From assembly GCA_030539035.1 (NCBI GenBank), contig JAUNSU010000009.1, positions 1-58,842 on the forward strand: a stretch of DNA of 58,842 bases, written 5' to 3'. The notes below the pieces were generated by a model, which made no database searches, was not told where the DNA came from, and worked only from the letters and a program-made list of their open reading frames with translations. Position 1 is the stretch's first letter. Every line of letters begins with the position of its first letter. This document shows, in pieces, positions 8,091 to 16,995 of the stretch. The translations under genes were made by a program, and so were the position numbers. This stretch comes from Planctomycetia bacterium (GTDB lineage Bacteria > Planctomycetota > Planctomycetia > Pirellulales > Thermoguttaceae).

Positions 8091-8648
8091 TTACCGGCAG
8101 GAGTCGAGGACTTTTTCAACGCGAGCGAAGATCTCGTCGACAGATCCAATTCCGTCGATTGTCTTCAGAATTCCCTGTTTTGAATAATACTCAACGAGGG
8201 GTTCTGTCTGCTTGCGATAAGCAACAAGCCGTTCTTTAATCACTTCCGGTTTATCATCCGCTCTTCCTCTGGAGGCGAGCCGCTTGTACAGTTCGTCTTC
8301 TGGAACCCGGAGTTCGAGAACGACATCCAGGGGATCCGAAGCGGCATTGAGATTACGATCCAATTCTCCGGCCTGAACAAGAGTCCGGGGAAACCCATCA
8401 AGGAGAAAACCTTTTTTCGCATCGGGCTGGGCGAGCCGATCGACAACAATACCGATGATCACCTCATCCGGAACGAGTTGTCCGGAGGACATATATTCTT
8501 CGGCCTTGATTCCGATCGGTGTTTTCGCATCGCGTGCGGCGCGCAGCATATCTCCGGTGGAAAGATGAAGGAGACCGTACTTTGCGATAATCTTCTCGGC
8601 CTGTGTTCCTTTACCGGCACCCGGCGGTCCGACAAATACCATTTTCAT
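8091..8648 (-). CDS. adk: Adenylate kinase, short-lid form
   Basis: Adenylate kinase interconverts ATP, AMP and ADP. The P-loop GPPGAGKGT is at residues 7-15, the AMP-site STGDMLR at 30-36 and DGFPRT at 84-89. At 185 residues it lacks the roughly 30-residue zinc lid: after RLASRGRADDKPEVIKERL the chain goes directly to the next helix. It sits between secY and map, the classic location. Confidence 0.96.
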   Translation of the reverse strand: MKMVFVGPPGAGKGTQAEKIIAKYGLLHLSTGDMLRAARDAKTPIGIKAEEYMSSGQLVPDEVIIGIVVDRLAQPDAKKGFLLDGFPRTLVQAGELDRNLNAASDPLDVVLELRVPEDELYKRLASRGRADDKPEVIKERLVAYRKQTEPLVEYYSKQGILKTIDGIGSVDEIFARVEKVLDSCR

Positions 8649-8667
8649 GTTTATCTCCTCAATCTTA

Positions 8668-10065
8668 TTATTTATTCAAAATTCCCTTGTAATTGCTCAT
8701 AATCAGATGACTGTCGATTTTGTCAACGAGATCGATCACAACACTGACGGCGATCAAAAGGCTTGTCCCGCCGAAGAAGCCCGCGATACTGTAGCTGACG
8801 CCGAGGACCGAGGTAACCAAGGTCGGGACAACAGCGATGATCGCGAGGAAGGAAGCGCCGACATATGTGATTCGGATCATGACCTTTTCGAGGTAATCGG
8901 AGGTTCGTGTTCCAGGCCGATATCCCTGAATAAAGGTTCCATTATTTTTGAGGTTCTCGGCCATGTCTTTCGGATTGAAAGTAACGGCGGTCCAAAAATA
9001 GCAGAAGAAGTAGATCAGGGCGATCTCGATGATCACGTAAACATAGGACTGATTTCCGGCGAAAACACTTTGTCCGAAATGGGTCAGCTTTCCCATAAAT
9101 CCTTCCGGAGTCGGGAAAACGCTCACGAGGTATGCGAAGATGAACTGCGGGAAGAGCATCAAGCTGCTTGCGAAGATGATGGGCATAACCCCGGCCTGGT
9201 TCACTCTCAAGGGGAGGAACTGACGGTTTCCACCGTAGACCTGTCGTCCGCGGACATGTTTTGCGCTTTGAGTCGGGATCCGCCGTTGACCTTTCATCAC
9301 GAAGACGACACCAAGGACAACGAGGAAGAAGAGGGTAACGAGCATGATCAGGACTTCGATTCCGAACTGACCACCCATGGTGATTCCCCCGGTCGCTGTC
9401 GCGTTCTTCCAAAGTTCGAAGAGGGCAGCCGGAGCGTTGGCCAAGATACCGGCCATGATCAGGAGGCTGATCCCGTTTCCGATTCCGTATTCATCGATCT
9501 GTTCTCCCAACCACATTAAGAAGGCGGTTCCGGTGGTCATCGTCAAGACGGCGACGAACATCCAGGGAGCGGTCAAACGTCCAGTTGCGCCGACACAGGA
9601 AGCGATAAACATATCCTGTGACCCGCTGGAACTCATTTGTCCAACAGCTTGTGCGTTAAGCATGGCGAGATAGGCGTAAGACTGAATAAGACAGATAATG
9701 ATTGTTGCGTATCTTGTATATTCATTGATCTTTTTTCGTCCGCTTTCCCCTTCTTTTTGGAGTTTTTCCAGAGGAGCCCAAACGGTTCCGAGGAGCTGGA
9801 AGATAATCGAAGCGGAGATATACGGCATGATTCCGAGTCCGAAGATGGTCATTCGGTCAAGCTGGGTACCGCTGAAGACGGCGACGCGGTCAAGAAGATC
9901 GGTCAATCCGGCTTGAGCAGAGAACATGTCGTGCATACCCTGATCATTGACCATGGGGAGCAGAATATTCCATCCGAGCCGATAGACAGCAATCAGACCG
10001 ATTGTCAACAATATCTTTTTTCTCAACTGTTCAATTGAGAAGATGGTACGAATTTTTTCCCACAT
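8668..10065 (-). CDS. secY: Protein translocase subunit SecY
   Basis: SecY (465 residues) forms the membrane channel of the Sec translocon. Ten hydrophobic segments can be traced, starting with KILLTIGLIAVYRLGW. The plug-region motif FGLGIMPYISASIIFQLLG lies near 74-92, and cytoplasmic loop 5 carries the conserved GYRPGTRTSDYLEKV near 369-383. It follows rplO after an unusually long gap of about 346 bases that holds a strong inverted repeat. Confidence 0.97.
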   Translation of the reverse strand: MWEKIRTIFSIEQLRKKILLTIGLIAVYRLGWNILLPMVNDQGMHDMFSAQAGLTDLLDRVAVFSGTQLDRMTIFGLGIMPYISASIIFQLLGTVWAPLEKLQKEGESGRKKINEYTRYATIIICLIQSYAYLAMLNAQAVGQMSSSGSQDMFIASCVGATGRLTAPWMFVAVLTMTTGTAFLMWLGEQIDEYGIGNGISLLIMAGILANAPAALFELWKNATATGGITMGGQFGIEVLIMLVTLFFLVVLGVVFVMKGQRRIPTQSAKHVRGRQVYGGNRQFLPLRVNQAGVMPIIFASSLMLFPQFIFAYLVSVFPTPEGFMGKLTHFGQSVFAGNQSYVYVIIEIALIYFFCYFWTAVTFNPKDMAENLKNNGTFIQGYRPGTRTSDYLEKVMIRITYVGASFLAIIAVVPTLVTSVLGVSYSIAGFFGGTSLLIAVSVVIDLVDKIDSHLIMSNYKGILNK

Positions 10066-10307
10066 CAGTAAATCATCCTTAAAGGTTCAGGAAAACGGAA
10101 AGGATCGGCGATCGATCTTCAAACGTTTCCTTGGTTAGGTTCCTTGCAGGACCTTCCATCGAAGATCTTTCAAGGATCTTGCAAACGGGGCAAGATCCGG
10201 AAATAGGCTTCGAAATCAGGAGGGGCCAATAAACAGACAAAGCGTCCGGAAGGGGAAGGTCCGTTCGGCGGACGATCCGATCAGGGACGCACTTGAACTG
10301 GAATCGG

Positions 10308-10394
10308 GATCCGTTTATCGACGGGCAGAATCAGAGAGCCCCGAGGGGAGTGAACACCGGCATCGATTGCTCCCGAGGGAGCGATAAACGGATC
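10308..10394 (-). promoter_or_regulatory. Large stem-loop between rplO and secY
   Basis: A perfect 13-bp inverted repeat, GATCCGTTTATCG (10308-10320) with CGATAAACGGATC (10382-10394), encloses 61 bases. These hold two smaller GC-rich hairpins, with CTCC/GGAG-type arms and a CCCC/GGGG core. The whole could fold as a three-way junction in the mRNA between rplO and secY. The rest of the gap (10066-10307) has no gene. It has no T tract, so it is not an intrinsic terminator. A regulatory or processing role is inferred. Confidence 0.55.
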
Positions 10395-10411
10395 ATTCCA
10401 CGACATGATCA

Positions 10412-10912
10412 TCAAGCCTTTTTGGCCTTGACTTTCATCTTGTTCTTGACGACAGGTTTCTTTTTGGGGAGGATACCGATTTTCCCGCCCGCCTGTTCGA
10501 TCAGTTTGGCACTTCCCTTGGAAACAGCATGAACTTCGAAATCGAATTTCTTATCGAGTTCGCAATTTCCAATAATCTTGACGTAGACGCGTTTACCGCT
10601 GATGAGACCTTTTTCGCGAAGGAGCTCAGGAGTGATAACTTGCGTTCCGTCGAAATAACGAACGATATTGGCCAAGGTAACGGCTTCAACCGGTTCGGCA
10701 AATTCTTTATTATTAAATCCGCGTTTAGGGATCCGGCGTGCGAGCGGCATCTGACCCCCTTCAAAAGCGGGAGACATGGAGAAACCGGCGCGGCTTCCCT
10801 GGCCGTTAGATCCTCGTCCGGCGGTTTTACCCTGTCCGGAGCCGGGACCTCGCCCAACACGACGGGAGGACTTTTTCTTGTTTACGCCTTGATTGACTGT
10901 ACTGATATCCAT
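10412..10912 (-). CDS. rplO: 50S ribosomal protein L15
   Basis: L15 (166 residues) is a late assembly protein of the large subunit. The N-terminal RRVGRGPGSGQGKTAGRGSNGQGSR glycine/arginine region and the following MSPAFEGGQMPLARRIPKRGF are diagnostic. A lysine-rich tail extends the C-terminus by about 15 residues. Its ATG overlaps the rpsE stop codon by one base (TAATG), so the two are probably translationally coupled. No rpmD (L30) gene lies between them. Confidence 0.96.
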   Translation of the reverse strand: MDISTVNQGVNKKKSSRRVGRGPGSGQGKTAGRGSNGQGSRAGFSMSPAFEGGQMPLARRIPKRGFNNKEFAEPVEAVTLANIVRYFDGTQVITPELLREKGLISGKRVYVKIIGNCELDKKFDFEVHAVSKGSAKLIEQAGGKIGILPKKKPVVKNKMKVKAKKA

Positions 10913-11442
10913 TAAAGTTCAACTCCTCTGAGGTTTGCGACCTGTTCTTTCGAGCGGCAGCTGTGAAGAGCATCGATCGTCGCTTTCACAAGGTTGATGG
11001 GGTTATTGTTTCCGTACGATTTCGTAAGAATATCGTGGATTCCGCAAACTTCACAAACAGCACGAACAGCGGCGCCGGCGATAACTCCGGTACCAGGCTG
11101 AGCGGGGATCAGGATCACGCGTGCGGAACCGTATCGTCCGATCACTTCGTGCGGAATAGTAACCGATTTTCCATTTTCACTCATCTCGTCGATATTACTG
11201 CGTCTGTTTTCCGGGAAGATCGACTTGACATTCACAAGACGGCGAACACCGTCCTGTTTGGCTTTATTGACGGCGGGAGCAACTTCTTTCGCTTTTCCGC
11301 TTCCCCAGGCGACTTTGCCTTTCATATCTCCAACGACTACCATCGCTGCGAAACTGAATCGACGTCCGCCCTTGACGACGGCGGAGCATCTTCGAATTTT
11401 GACGACTCGGTCAACCATACCCTGGTCATTATCACTTGACAT
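10912..11442 (-). CDS. rpsE: 30S ribosomal protein S5
   Basis: S5 (176 residues) helps decoding fidelity and mRNA unwinding at the entry channel. The double-stranded RNA-binding domain (about 7-70, with VVKGGRRFSFAAMVVVGD) and the C-terminal GTGVIAGAAVRAVCEVCGI segment are canonical. It overlaps rplO by one base. The order rplR, rpsE, rplO is standard except for the missing L30 gene. Confidence 0.96.
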   Translation of the reverse strand: MSSDNDQGMVDRVVKIRRCSAVVKGGRRFSFAAMVVVGDMKGKVAWGSGKAKEVAPAVNKAKQDGVRRLVNVKSIFPENRRSNIDEMSENGKSVTIPHEVIGRYGSARVILIPAQPGTGVIAGAAVRAVCEVCGIHDILTKSYGNNNPINLVKATIDALHSCRSKEQVANLRGVEL

Positions 11443-11552
11443 TGCTTTACTGCTTTAATATAAAGGTTAAATTTCCTTCAAACGCGGGCAATTCATCGCC
11501 TCTATTCCCGATTCGGATCTCCCCGAACACGGTACTACCGTTTGAATCGGCC

Positions 11553-11996
11553 TTATTTTTTTTCTTTCTTCTCTTTTTTTGCGGGCTTATCGGCGGGAGC
11601 GGCTTTGGGGGCTTCTTCTCCTTTAGCGCCGATATCAAGTCCAGCATCGCGAGCGGAGTCGGCGAAAGCCTTGATCCGGCCGTGATACTTATGTCCATTA
11701 CGATCCAGCGCGACTTTTTCAACGCCGGCGGCAATAGCCCGCTGGGCGATCATCTTACCAAGTTCGACACAGGCGGCGCAATTTCCGCCGTAAATTCCCT
11801 TGGCCTTGAATTCCTTATCCAATGTATTCGCGCAGGCAAGAGTTTTATGGTTCTCATCGTCGATGATCTGCGCATAAAAATGCTTGGCTGTACGGAAAAC
11901 GGTCAGCCGCGGACGTGTCGAATTTTCTTTGACAGCATTAGACACTCGGAATTTACGAATGGTTCGCTGCTTATTTAATTTAATTTGCTTTCTCAC
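11553..11996 (-). CDS. rplR: 50S ribosomal protein L18 with charged tail
   Basis: L18 (147 residues) binds 5S rRNA. The core (RPRLTVFRTAKHFYAQIIDD and RAIAAGVEKVALDRNGHKYHGRIKAFADSARDAGL) is typical. After the core a tail of about 26 residues rich in alanine, proline and lysine is added, ending in a lysine/glutamate run. This makes it about 25 residues longer than usual. It lies between rplF and rpsE. Confidence 0.95.
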   Translation of the reverse strand: MRKQIKLNKQRTIRKFRVSNAVKENSTRPRLTVFRTAKHFYAQIIDDENHKTLACANTLDKEFKAKGIYGGNCAACVELGKMIAQRAIAAGVEKVALDRNGHKYHGRIKAFADSARDAGLDIGAKGEEAPKAAPADKPAKKEKKEKK

Positions 11997-12028
11997 GTTT
12001 GCACCAATTCAATCGTTAAAATGTTATT

Positions 12029-12577
12029 TTATTTTTTGGTTGCAGCTTTGCTTTCCTTGCGTCGGATCGCTTCGCCTTCATATTTAATGCCCTTACCAAG
12101 GTAAGGTTCGGCTTTCTTAATCGCTCGGATCTCGGCGGCAAATTGACCGACGAGCTGTTTATCGATTCCGGAGATATGAACATGCTGCTGATCGGGGCAC
12201 TTGACCACGAGTCCGGCGGGGATCTCTTTATGGACTTCGTTGGCAAATCCGACTCGAACCTGGAGAATATTGCCGGCAAGCGCGGCCAGATATCCGGTTC
12301 CGAAGATTTCCAATTTCTTTTCGTAGCCTTTATCGACTCCGATGACCATATTTTGGATCAAGGCGCGAGTCAAGCCGTGCCGTTCATTCGCGGCGCGTGT
12401 CTCTTTGACCTTATTGATCACAATTTTTTTGCCGGATTCATCAAGGACCGCGGAAACTTCGGGGAGAAGTGTCATTTTCAATTCCCCTTTGGATCCTTTG
12501 ATCGTGACGAGCTGACCTTCGATTTTTACTTCGACTCCGGCAGGAACTTCCACCGGCTTCTTTCCAAGTCTTGACAT
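12029..12577 (-). CDS. rplF: 50S ribosomal protein L6
   Basis: L6 (182 residues) contacts the sarcin-ricin loop region. It has two tandem L6 domains and the C-terminal signature, here PYLGKGIKYEGEAIRRKESK. The start is SRLGKKPVEVPAGV, as in most L6 proteins. GGAG lies upstream of the ATG at 12577. It is preceded by rpsH after a 145-base gap rich in GATC words. Confidence 0.96.
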   Translation of the reverse strand: MSRLGKKPVEVPAGVEVKIEGQLVTIKGSKGELKMTLLPEVSAVLDESGKKIVINKVKETRAANERHGLTRALIQNMVIGVDKGYEKKLEIFGTGYLAALAGNILQVRVGFANEVHKEIPAGLVVKCPDQQHVHISGIDKQLVGQFAAEIRAIKKAEPYLGKGIKYEGEAIRRKESKAATKK

Positions 12578-12722
12578 TTCAAACTCCTCGCTTAAATGCC
12601 TGAACCTTGATCATTATCAGAGGGGATCATCAGAAACGATCAGAATACTGATCGAACTGAAATTGATCCGGATCTGTTTTCGGGATTCAGGCTTTCAGCC
12701 TAATTATTAACAGGGATATAAA

Positions 12723-13115
12723 TTACCAGATTTCGCAGAGGACTTCACCGCCGACGTTCTGCTCTTTCGCTTCACGATCGCTGATGATTCCTTTATTGGT
12801 GCTGAGGATCCGGATACCAAGACCGTTCAGGACTGGGCGCAATTCATCGGGGCCGCAATAGCAACGGCGTCCGGGCTTGCTGATTCTTCGGATACGCTGA
12901 ATGGCGCATTCGGAAGGACCGTATCCCAACTGGACGCGGATCTTGTTAAACGGTTTGTCTTCGACCATATCATATCTGCGAATATAGCCTTCTCTTTTCA
13001 TGACTTCGATCATTCCGAGTTTTAAACGGGAATAAGGGATGTCAATAATCATGCGCTCGACCTTCAGGGCATTTCGAATACGAGTCAGCATATCAGCAAC
13101 GGGATCTGTCATCAT
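12723..13115 (-). CDS. rpsH: 30S ribosomal protein S8
   Basis: S8 (130 residues) binds helix 21 of 16S rRNA and is the classic repressor of the spc operon in Escherichia coli. The start MTDPVADMLTRIRNA and the C-terminal STNKGIISDREAKEQNVGGEVLCEIW are diagnostic. Two ATG codons stand in tandem at the start. It follows rpsN by 18 bases. Confidence 0.96.
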   Translation of the reverse strand: MMTDPVADMLTRIRNALKVERMIIDIPYSRLKLGMIEVMKREGYIRRYDMVEDKPFNKIRVQLGYGPSECAIQRIRRISKPGRRCYCGPDELRPVLNGLGIRILSTNKGIISDREAKEQNVGGEVLCEIW

Positions 13116-13133
13116 TTTATTAGTACTCCTATA

Positions 13134-13319
13134 TTACCAGCTCGATTTCTTCACGCCGGGGATAAGACCCTGGTCGGCCATTTTACGGAAACAGATTCGG
13201 CAAATACCGAATTTTCGGTAGACAGCACGAGGACGACCGCAGATTTTGCAACGGTTCTCGGTTCGAGTACTGAACTTCGGAACACTGTTTGCTTTGTTAA
13301 TTTTTGCTTTACTTGCCAT
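13134..13319 (-). CDS. rpsN: 30S ribosomal protein S14, zinc form
   Basis: S14 (61 residues) is in the head of the 30S subunit. This is the short zinc-binding type (type Z): C24, C27, C40 and C43 form the metal site. It ends [11 protein letters not shown], as is typical. It lies between rplE and rpsH. Confidence 0.96.
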   Translation of the reverse strand: MASKAKINKANSVPKFSTRTENRCKICGRPRAVYRKFGICRICFRKMADQGLIPGVKKSSW

Positions 13320-13414
13320 AATTTATCATTAACCTTATATTGCTCGATGTGTACATGAACACCGGATCGGGGATCGGAACTGGCATTTCTTTTCCCTTCT
13401 CCGGTATTGGGAGC

Positions 13415-13960
13415 TTAATCTTTTTTGAACGGCATGCCAAATTCTCTCAACAGTTCGCGAGCGTCGTCATCACTGTCGACGTTGGTAACGAAAGTGATAT
13501 TCATACCCTGACTTTTTGTATATTTATCGGGATTGAGTTCGGGGAATACGAGTTGTTCGGAAAGACCGAGGTTGTAATTCCCGCGACTGTCGAAACTTTT
13601 CGGATTCAAACCGCGGAAGTCGCGAACACGGGGAAGAACGATCGAGATCAGACGATCCATGAACTCATACATTCGTTTACCGCGCAAGGTAACCTTGCAT
13701 CCGATATTCATTCCTTCACGAAGGCGGAATCCAGCGATGGATCGGCGGGCCTGGGTGATAACCGGCTTTTGACCAGTGATCTGGGTAAGGACATCAAGTG
13801 CTTCTTCCAGATATTTTTTATCCTGGATCGCGCTTCCTACTCCCATATTCACAACGATCTTTTCCAGCTTCGGAATGGAGTGGACATTTGTTTTCTGGAG
13901 TTTCTTTTCCAGAGAGGCAACGATTTTGTCGTTGTATTTTTCTAAAAGTCTGGGCAACAT
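13415..13960 (-). CDS. rplE: 50S ribosomal protein L5
   Basis: L5 (about 181 residues) binds 5S rRNA and bridges to the 30S head. VVNMGVGSA, the [32 protein letters not shown] segment and the C-terminal [18 protein letters not shown] are diagnostic. I prefer the ATG at 13960; an in-frame TTG at 13969, better placed after an AAGGATTAAGG run, would add three residues. It lies between rplX and rpsN. Confidence 0.95.
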   Translation of the reverse strand: MLPRLLEKYNDKIVASLEKKLQKTNVHSIPKLEKIVVNMGVGSAIQDKKYLEEALDVLTQITGQKPVITQARRSIAGFRLREGMNIGCKVTLRGKRMYEFMDRLISIVLPRVRDFRGLNPKSFDSRGNYNLGLSEQLVFPELNPDKYTKSQGMNITFVTNVDSDDDARELLREFGMPFKKD

Positions 13961-13978
13961 GAGCTTCAACCTTAATCC

Positions 13979-14299
13979 TTATTTTTCGATGTCAATGACG
14001 GCTTTGCATTTTTTGCAAACGCGCACTTTTTTACCATTTTCGTTAATGCTGTATCCGATTTTCGAAGGCTGCTGACATTTGGGACAAATGACCGCAACAT
14101 TGGAAGCGGAGATCGGCATGAGTTTGGAAATACGACCGCCCTGCATATTTTTCTGGGACCGTTTCACGTGTCGTTGAACTTCATTGACGCCCTTCACGGT
14201 AACGAGGTTTTCTTCGCGATTAACGCTGATCACTTCGCTTTTAACACCGCGGCTTTTTCCTGACTTTACAAGGACCTTATCATTTTTCTTAATACGCAT
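13979..14299 (-). CDS. rplX: 50S ribosomal protein L24 with zinc-ribbon-like end
   Basis: L24 (106 residues) starts large-subunit assembly. The KOW motif region (NDKVLVKSGKSRGVKSEVISV) is at about 6-27. The C-terminal half holds two CxxC pairs, C72/C75 and C95/C98, as in the cysteine-containing L24 type. The ATG overlaps the rplN stop by one base (TGATG), suggesting translational coupling. Confidence 0.95.
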   Translation of the reverse strand: MRIKKNDKVLVKSGKSRGVKSEVISVNREENLVTVKGVNEVQRHVKRSQKNMQGGRISKLMPISASNVAVICPKCQQPSKIGYSINENGKKVRVCKKCKAVIDIEK

Positions 14300-14667
14300 C
14301 AGACCACCTCACTCGCCAAACTGACGATTTTCATAAAGCCAAGATCACGGAGTTCACGTCCGACGGCTCCGAAGATACGTGTTCCCCGGGGGTTCTTGTC
14401 TTTATCGATCAAGACGATGGCATTGGAATCGAAGCGGATATAACTTCCGTCTGCGCGACGGGTCGGCTGCTTCGTTCGGACGATTACGCCCTGGACAACG
14501 TCACCTTTTTTAACACTGCTCCCCGGAATGACCGATTTAACGGAGCAAACAATTATATCGCCCAAACCGGCGCAGCGGCGGTGTGTTCCTCCCAATACTT
14601 TAATGCATTGGAGTTCGCGTGCTCCCGTATTGTCGGCTGAGTCCAAACGAGTTTGCATCTGAATCAT
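14299..14667 (-). CDS. rplN: 50S ribosomal protein L14
   Basis: L14 (122 residues) lies at the subunit interface. [19 protein letters not shown], the [30 protein letters not shown] segment and [13 protein letters not shown] are strongly conserved. Length is standard. A 232-base gap separates it from rpsQ upstream; that gap contains a GGGCA/TGCCC hairpin but no gene. Confidence 0.97.
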   Translation of the reverse strand: MIQMQTRLDSADNTGARELQCIKVLGGTHRRCAGLGDIIVCSVKSVIPGSSVKKGDVVQGVIVRTKQPTRRADGSYIRFDSNAIVLIDKDKNPRGTRIFGAVGRELRDLGFMKIVSLASEVV

Positions 14668-14899
14668 TTTCGATACTCGCTTCTTTAAAAATGCTGTGAA
14701 TTCAATTTAAGCGGGGCAAAACCTGCCCTTGCCTCATAGTTTAACTTTTATATTCCGCAGTCCGTTTTCGAACGATTCGCATTGATCTTTCGGGATCACT
14801 TGGGGATCATGATTCGAAAAAACGTTCTGAAGATCCGTTCTTTTGATACTGAAGAGGAAGATCTTTCAGGATCGATCCGGGAAGGGATCGTTCGGAAGA

Positions 14900-15166
14900 T
14901 CATTCCTGGTTTTCTTCGATGACCTTGGCTTTTCGAACGATATCGATCAGCTTCCATCGTTTCATTTTGGAAAGCGGACGGCATTCCTCGATTTCGACTA
15001 CATCGCCGACGACGGATTTGTTTTCTTCGTCGTGTACGTAGCATACAGTACGGGAACGAACGAATTTACCGTATTTCGGATGTTTCGTAATACGCGGGAT
15101 TTCAACGCGTCGTGTTTTTTGCATCTTGTCGGATTTGACAACTCCGACGACTTTCATCTTAGGCAT
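14900..15166 (-). CDS. rpsQ: 30S ribosomal protein S17
   Basis: S17 (88 residues) is a primary 16S rRNA binder with an OB fold. The VVKSDKMQKTRRVEIPR start, the HPKYGKFVRSRTVCYVHDE centre and GDVVEIEECRPLSKMKRW are canonical. It follows rpmC, as usual. Confidence 0.95.
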   Translation of the reverse strand: MPKMKVVGVVKSDKMQKTRRVEIPRITKHPKYGKFVRSRTVCYVHDEENKSVVGDVVEIEECRPLSKMKRWKLIDIVRKAKVIEENQE

Positions 15167-15215
15167 TTATAACCTCACTGTTTCAATGCAGTCTGTATTA
15201 TTAGGCGATCAGGAA

Positions 15216-15452
15216 CTAATCCTTGACAGCTTCATCTATCGGGTGGATCAGAGCGGGGCCGGAAGCCAATTCCATTTCTCTGATAACGGTTTTGATTTTC
15301 GCAATGGTTCTGCGGGCCTTGAGGACCTCGCTGGGAGAATCGAGCCGTTCCATTTTTGCCTGGACACGAAGATCGAAGAGTTTCTTTTCGGTCTCCTTGA
15401 GCAAACCAAAACGTTGCTCATTACTCATTTCGCGTATTTCTTTAGCCTTCAT
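15216..15452 (-). CDS. rpmC: 50S ribosomal protein L29
   Basis: L29 (78 residues) sits by the tunnel exit, where signal recognition particle and trigger factor dock. The helical hairpin MKAKEIREMSNEQRFGLLKETEKKLFDLR with the later ARRTIAKIKTVIRE is typical. It is about ten residues longer than average. It lies between rplP and rpsQ. Confidence 0.93.
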   Translation of the reverse strand: MKAKEIREMSNEQRFGLLKETEKKLFDLRVQAKMERLDSPSEVLKARRTIAKIKTVIREMELASGPALIHPIDEAVKD

Positions 15453-15499
15453 TTTACAATTTCTCCAAGACTATTTTGGAATGGGATCAAACGTACAGA

Positions 15500-15916
15500 T
15501 CAGATTGCTTTCCGTTTGACCAATCTGCACCGAACCGGCATTTTATGAGCCAAACGGTTCAGGCAGAGCTTCGCTGTTTCTTCAGGGACACCGCTGATTT
15601 CGTACATAACCGTACCGGGTCGGACAACGCCAGCCCAATATTCCGGTTCTCCTTTTCCTTTTCCCATTCGGGTTTCGAGAGGAATGGAGGTGATTGACTT
15701 ATGGGGAAAAATCCTTACATAGAGACGACCTTCAGTACGAAGATACTGCTGGGCGGCGATACGACCGGCTTCGATCGTTTGCGCGCTGATCCAGCCGCCT
15801 TCGAGAGTTTGCAGCCCGTATTCGCCGAACACAACGTTCTGGCCGCGGGTCGCATTACCTTTTATACGTCCTCTTTGGATTTTTCGATGTTTGACTCTTT
15901 TGGGCATTCTGGCCAT
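15500..15916 (-). CDS. rplP: 50S ribosomal protein L16
   Basis: L16 (138 residues) organises the A-site tRNA region of the 50S subunit. The MPKRVKHRK start, GNATRGQNVVFGEYGLQ and the PHKSITSIPLETRMGKGKG segment are canonical. Its first 62 bases overlap the 3' end of rpsC in another frame. The conserved start sits inside that overlap, so the overlap is real and not a wrong start. A second in-frame ATG at 15907 would still overlap. Confidence 0.96.
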   Translation of the reverse strand: MARMPKRVKHRKIQRGRIKGNATRGQNVVFGEYGLQTLEGGWISAQTIEAGRIAAQQYLRTEGRLYVRIFPHKSITSIPLETRMGKGKGEPEYWAGVVRPGTVMYEISGVPEETAKLCLNRLAHKMPVRCRLVKRKAI

Positions 15917-16580
15917 TGTTATCGTCCTCGCTATATTCGCCTTGATTTATCCAAACTTGAATTCCAATATGACCCTGGGCAATCTTTGCCTCGGTGAAAC
16001 CGTAATCGATTTTCGCACGAAGCGTCGAAAGCGGAATCGAACCGTCGGAGGCTTTTTCGCATCGGGCCATTTCCGCCCCTCCGAGTCGACCGGAAAGTTG
16101 AATTTTAATTCCCTTCCCGCCTTTATCCATACAGACTTCGATCGCTTTTTTCATGGTCCGGCGGAAGCTGGCCCTTTTGATCAGCTGATCGGCGATATCT
16201 TCGGCGACCAACTGAGCAACGATCTCAGGTCTTTTTTCTTCTTCGACAGCCAGATTGATCCGGCGGCCGGTCATTCGCTGAAGTTCGTTCTGGAGTTCTT
16301 CGATCCGTTCTCCTTTTCGTCCGATGAGGGACGCGGGACGAGCGGTAGTAAGGATTACCCGAACTTCATCACGGGTTCTTTCGATTTCGATCTTAGCGAT
16401 CGCCGGATACATCAAACGGTCTTTGCCATCGAACTTTTCCGTCCGCTTTTTGATGAAATCACGGATCTGTTTGTCTTCGATAAGAAGCTTCGAATACTCC
16501 TTTTTGGGAGCATACCATCGGCTCTTCCAATCTTCCATTATACCGGTTCTAAAGGCAACCGGATTCACTTTCTGACCCAT
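15855..16580 (-). CDS. rpsC: 30S ribosomal protein S3
   Basis: S3 (241 residues) forms part of the mRNA entry channel. The KH domain (about 60-110, with ARPASLIGRKGERIEELQ) and the C-terminal GGAEMARCEKASDGSIPLSTLRAKIDYG segment are diagnostic. After the core end VWINQGE there is a hydrophilic tail of about 26 residues whose last 20 codons overlap the start of rplP. The order rplV, rpsC, rplP is standard. Confidence 0.96.
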   Translation of the reverse strand: MGQKVNPVAFRTGIMEDWKSRWYAPKKEYSKLLIEDKQIRDFIKKRTEKFDGKDRLMYPAIAKIEIERTRDEVRVILTTARPASLIGRKGERIEELQNELQRMTGRRINLAVEEEKRPEIVAQLVAEDIADQLIKRASFRRTMKKAIEVCMDKGGKGIKIQLSGRLGGAEMARCEKASDGSIPLSTLRAKIDYGFTEAKIAQGHIGIQVWINQGEYSEDDNNGQNAQKSQTSKNPKRTYKR

Positions 16581-16606
16581 ATTTGCTCTTAATCCTTATT
16601 TAATGT

Positions 16607-16972
16607 TTAGTCAATAATTCTTCCCAGAACAACCGTGATATGACTTGTCCGTTTCTTGACAATCGTCGACATTCCGCGGGACTTTGGACGCCAGCGCTTT
16701 TGCATCGGTCCTCCGTCGATACGAACTTCGAAAATATCGAGGCTTTCGGGATCCGGATCGCCAAGATCCGCTGCATTTCCCATCGCGCTTCGAAGAACTT
16801 TTTCCAGCATTTTCGCGCCTCTGTTCGGAAAGAACTGCAACTGTTCCGCCGCCTGATCAGCCTTCATGCTGCGAATAAGATCCGCAAAATATCGCACCTT
16901 TTGCGCACTGATCGGAGCATGCCGATAAATCGCGCTGTATAATTTTTCTTCTAAAACATTTTCACTGCTCAT
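16607..16972 (-). CDS. rplV: 50S ribosomal protein L22
   Basis: L22 (121 residues) lines the peptide exit tunnel. ISAQKVRYFADLIRSM near the start and the C-terminal PKSRGMSTIVKKRTSHITVVLG hairpin region are typical. It lies between rpsS and rpsC with short gaps on both sides. Confidence 0.95.
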   Translation of the reverse strand: MSSENVLEEKLYSAIYRHAPISAQKVRYFADLIRSMKADQAAEQLQFFPNRGAKMLEKVLRSAMGNAADLGDPDPESLDIFEVRIDGGPMQKRWRPKSRGMSTIVKKRTSHITVVLGRIID

Positions 16973-16995
16973 TGACTCGCCTTATTCCTGAGATA

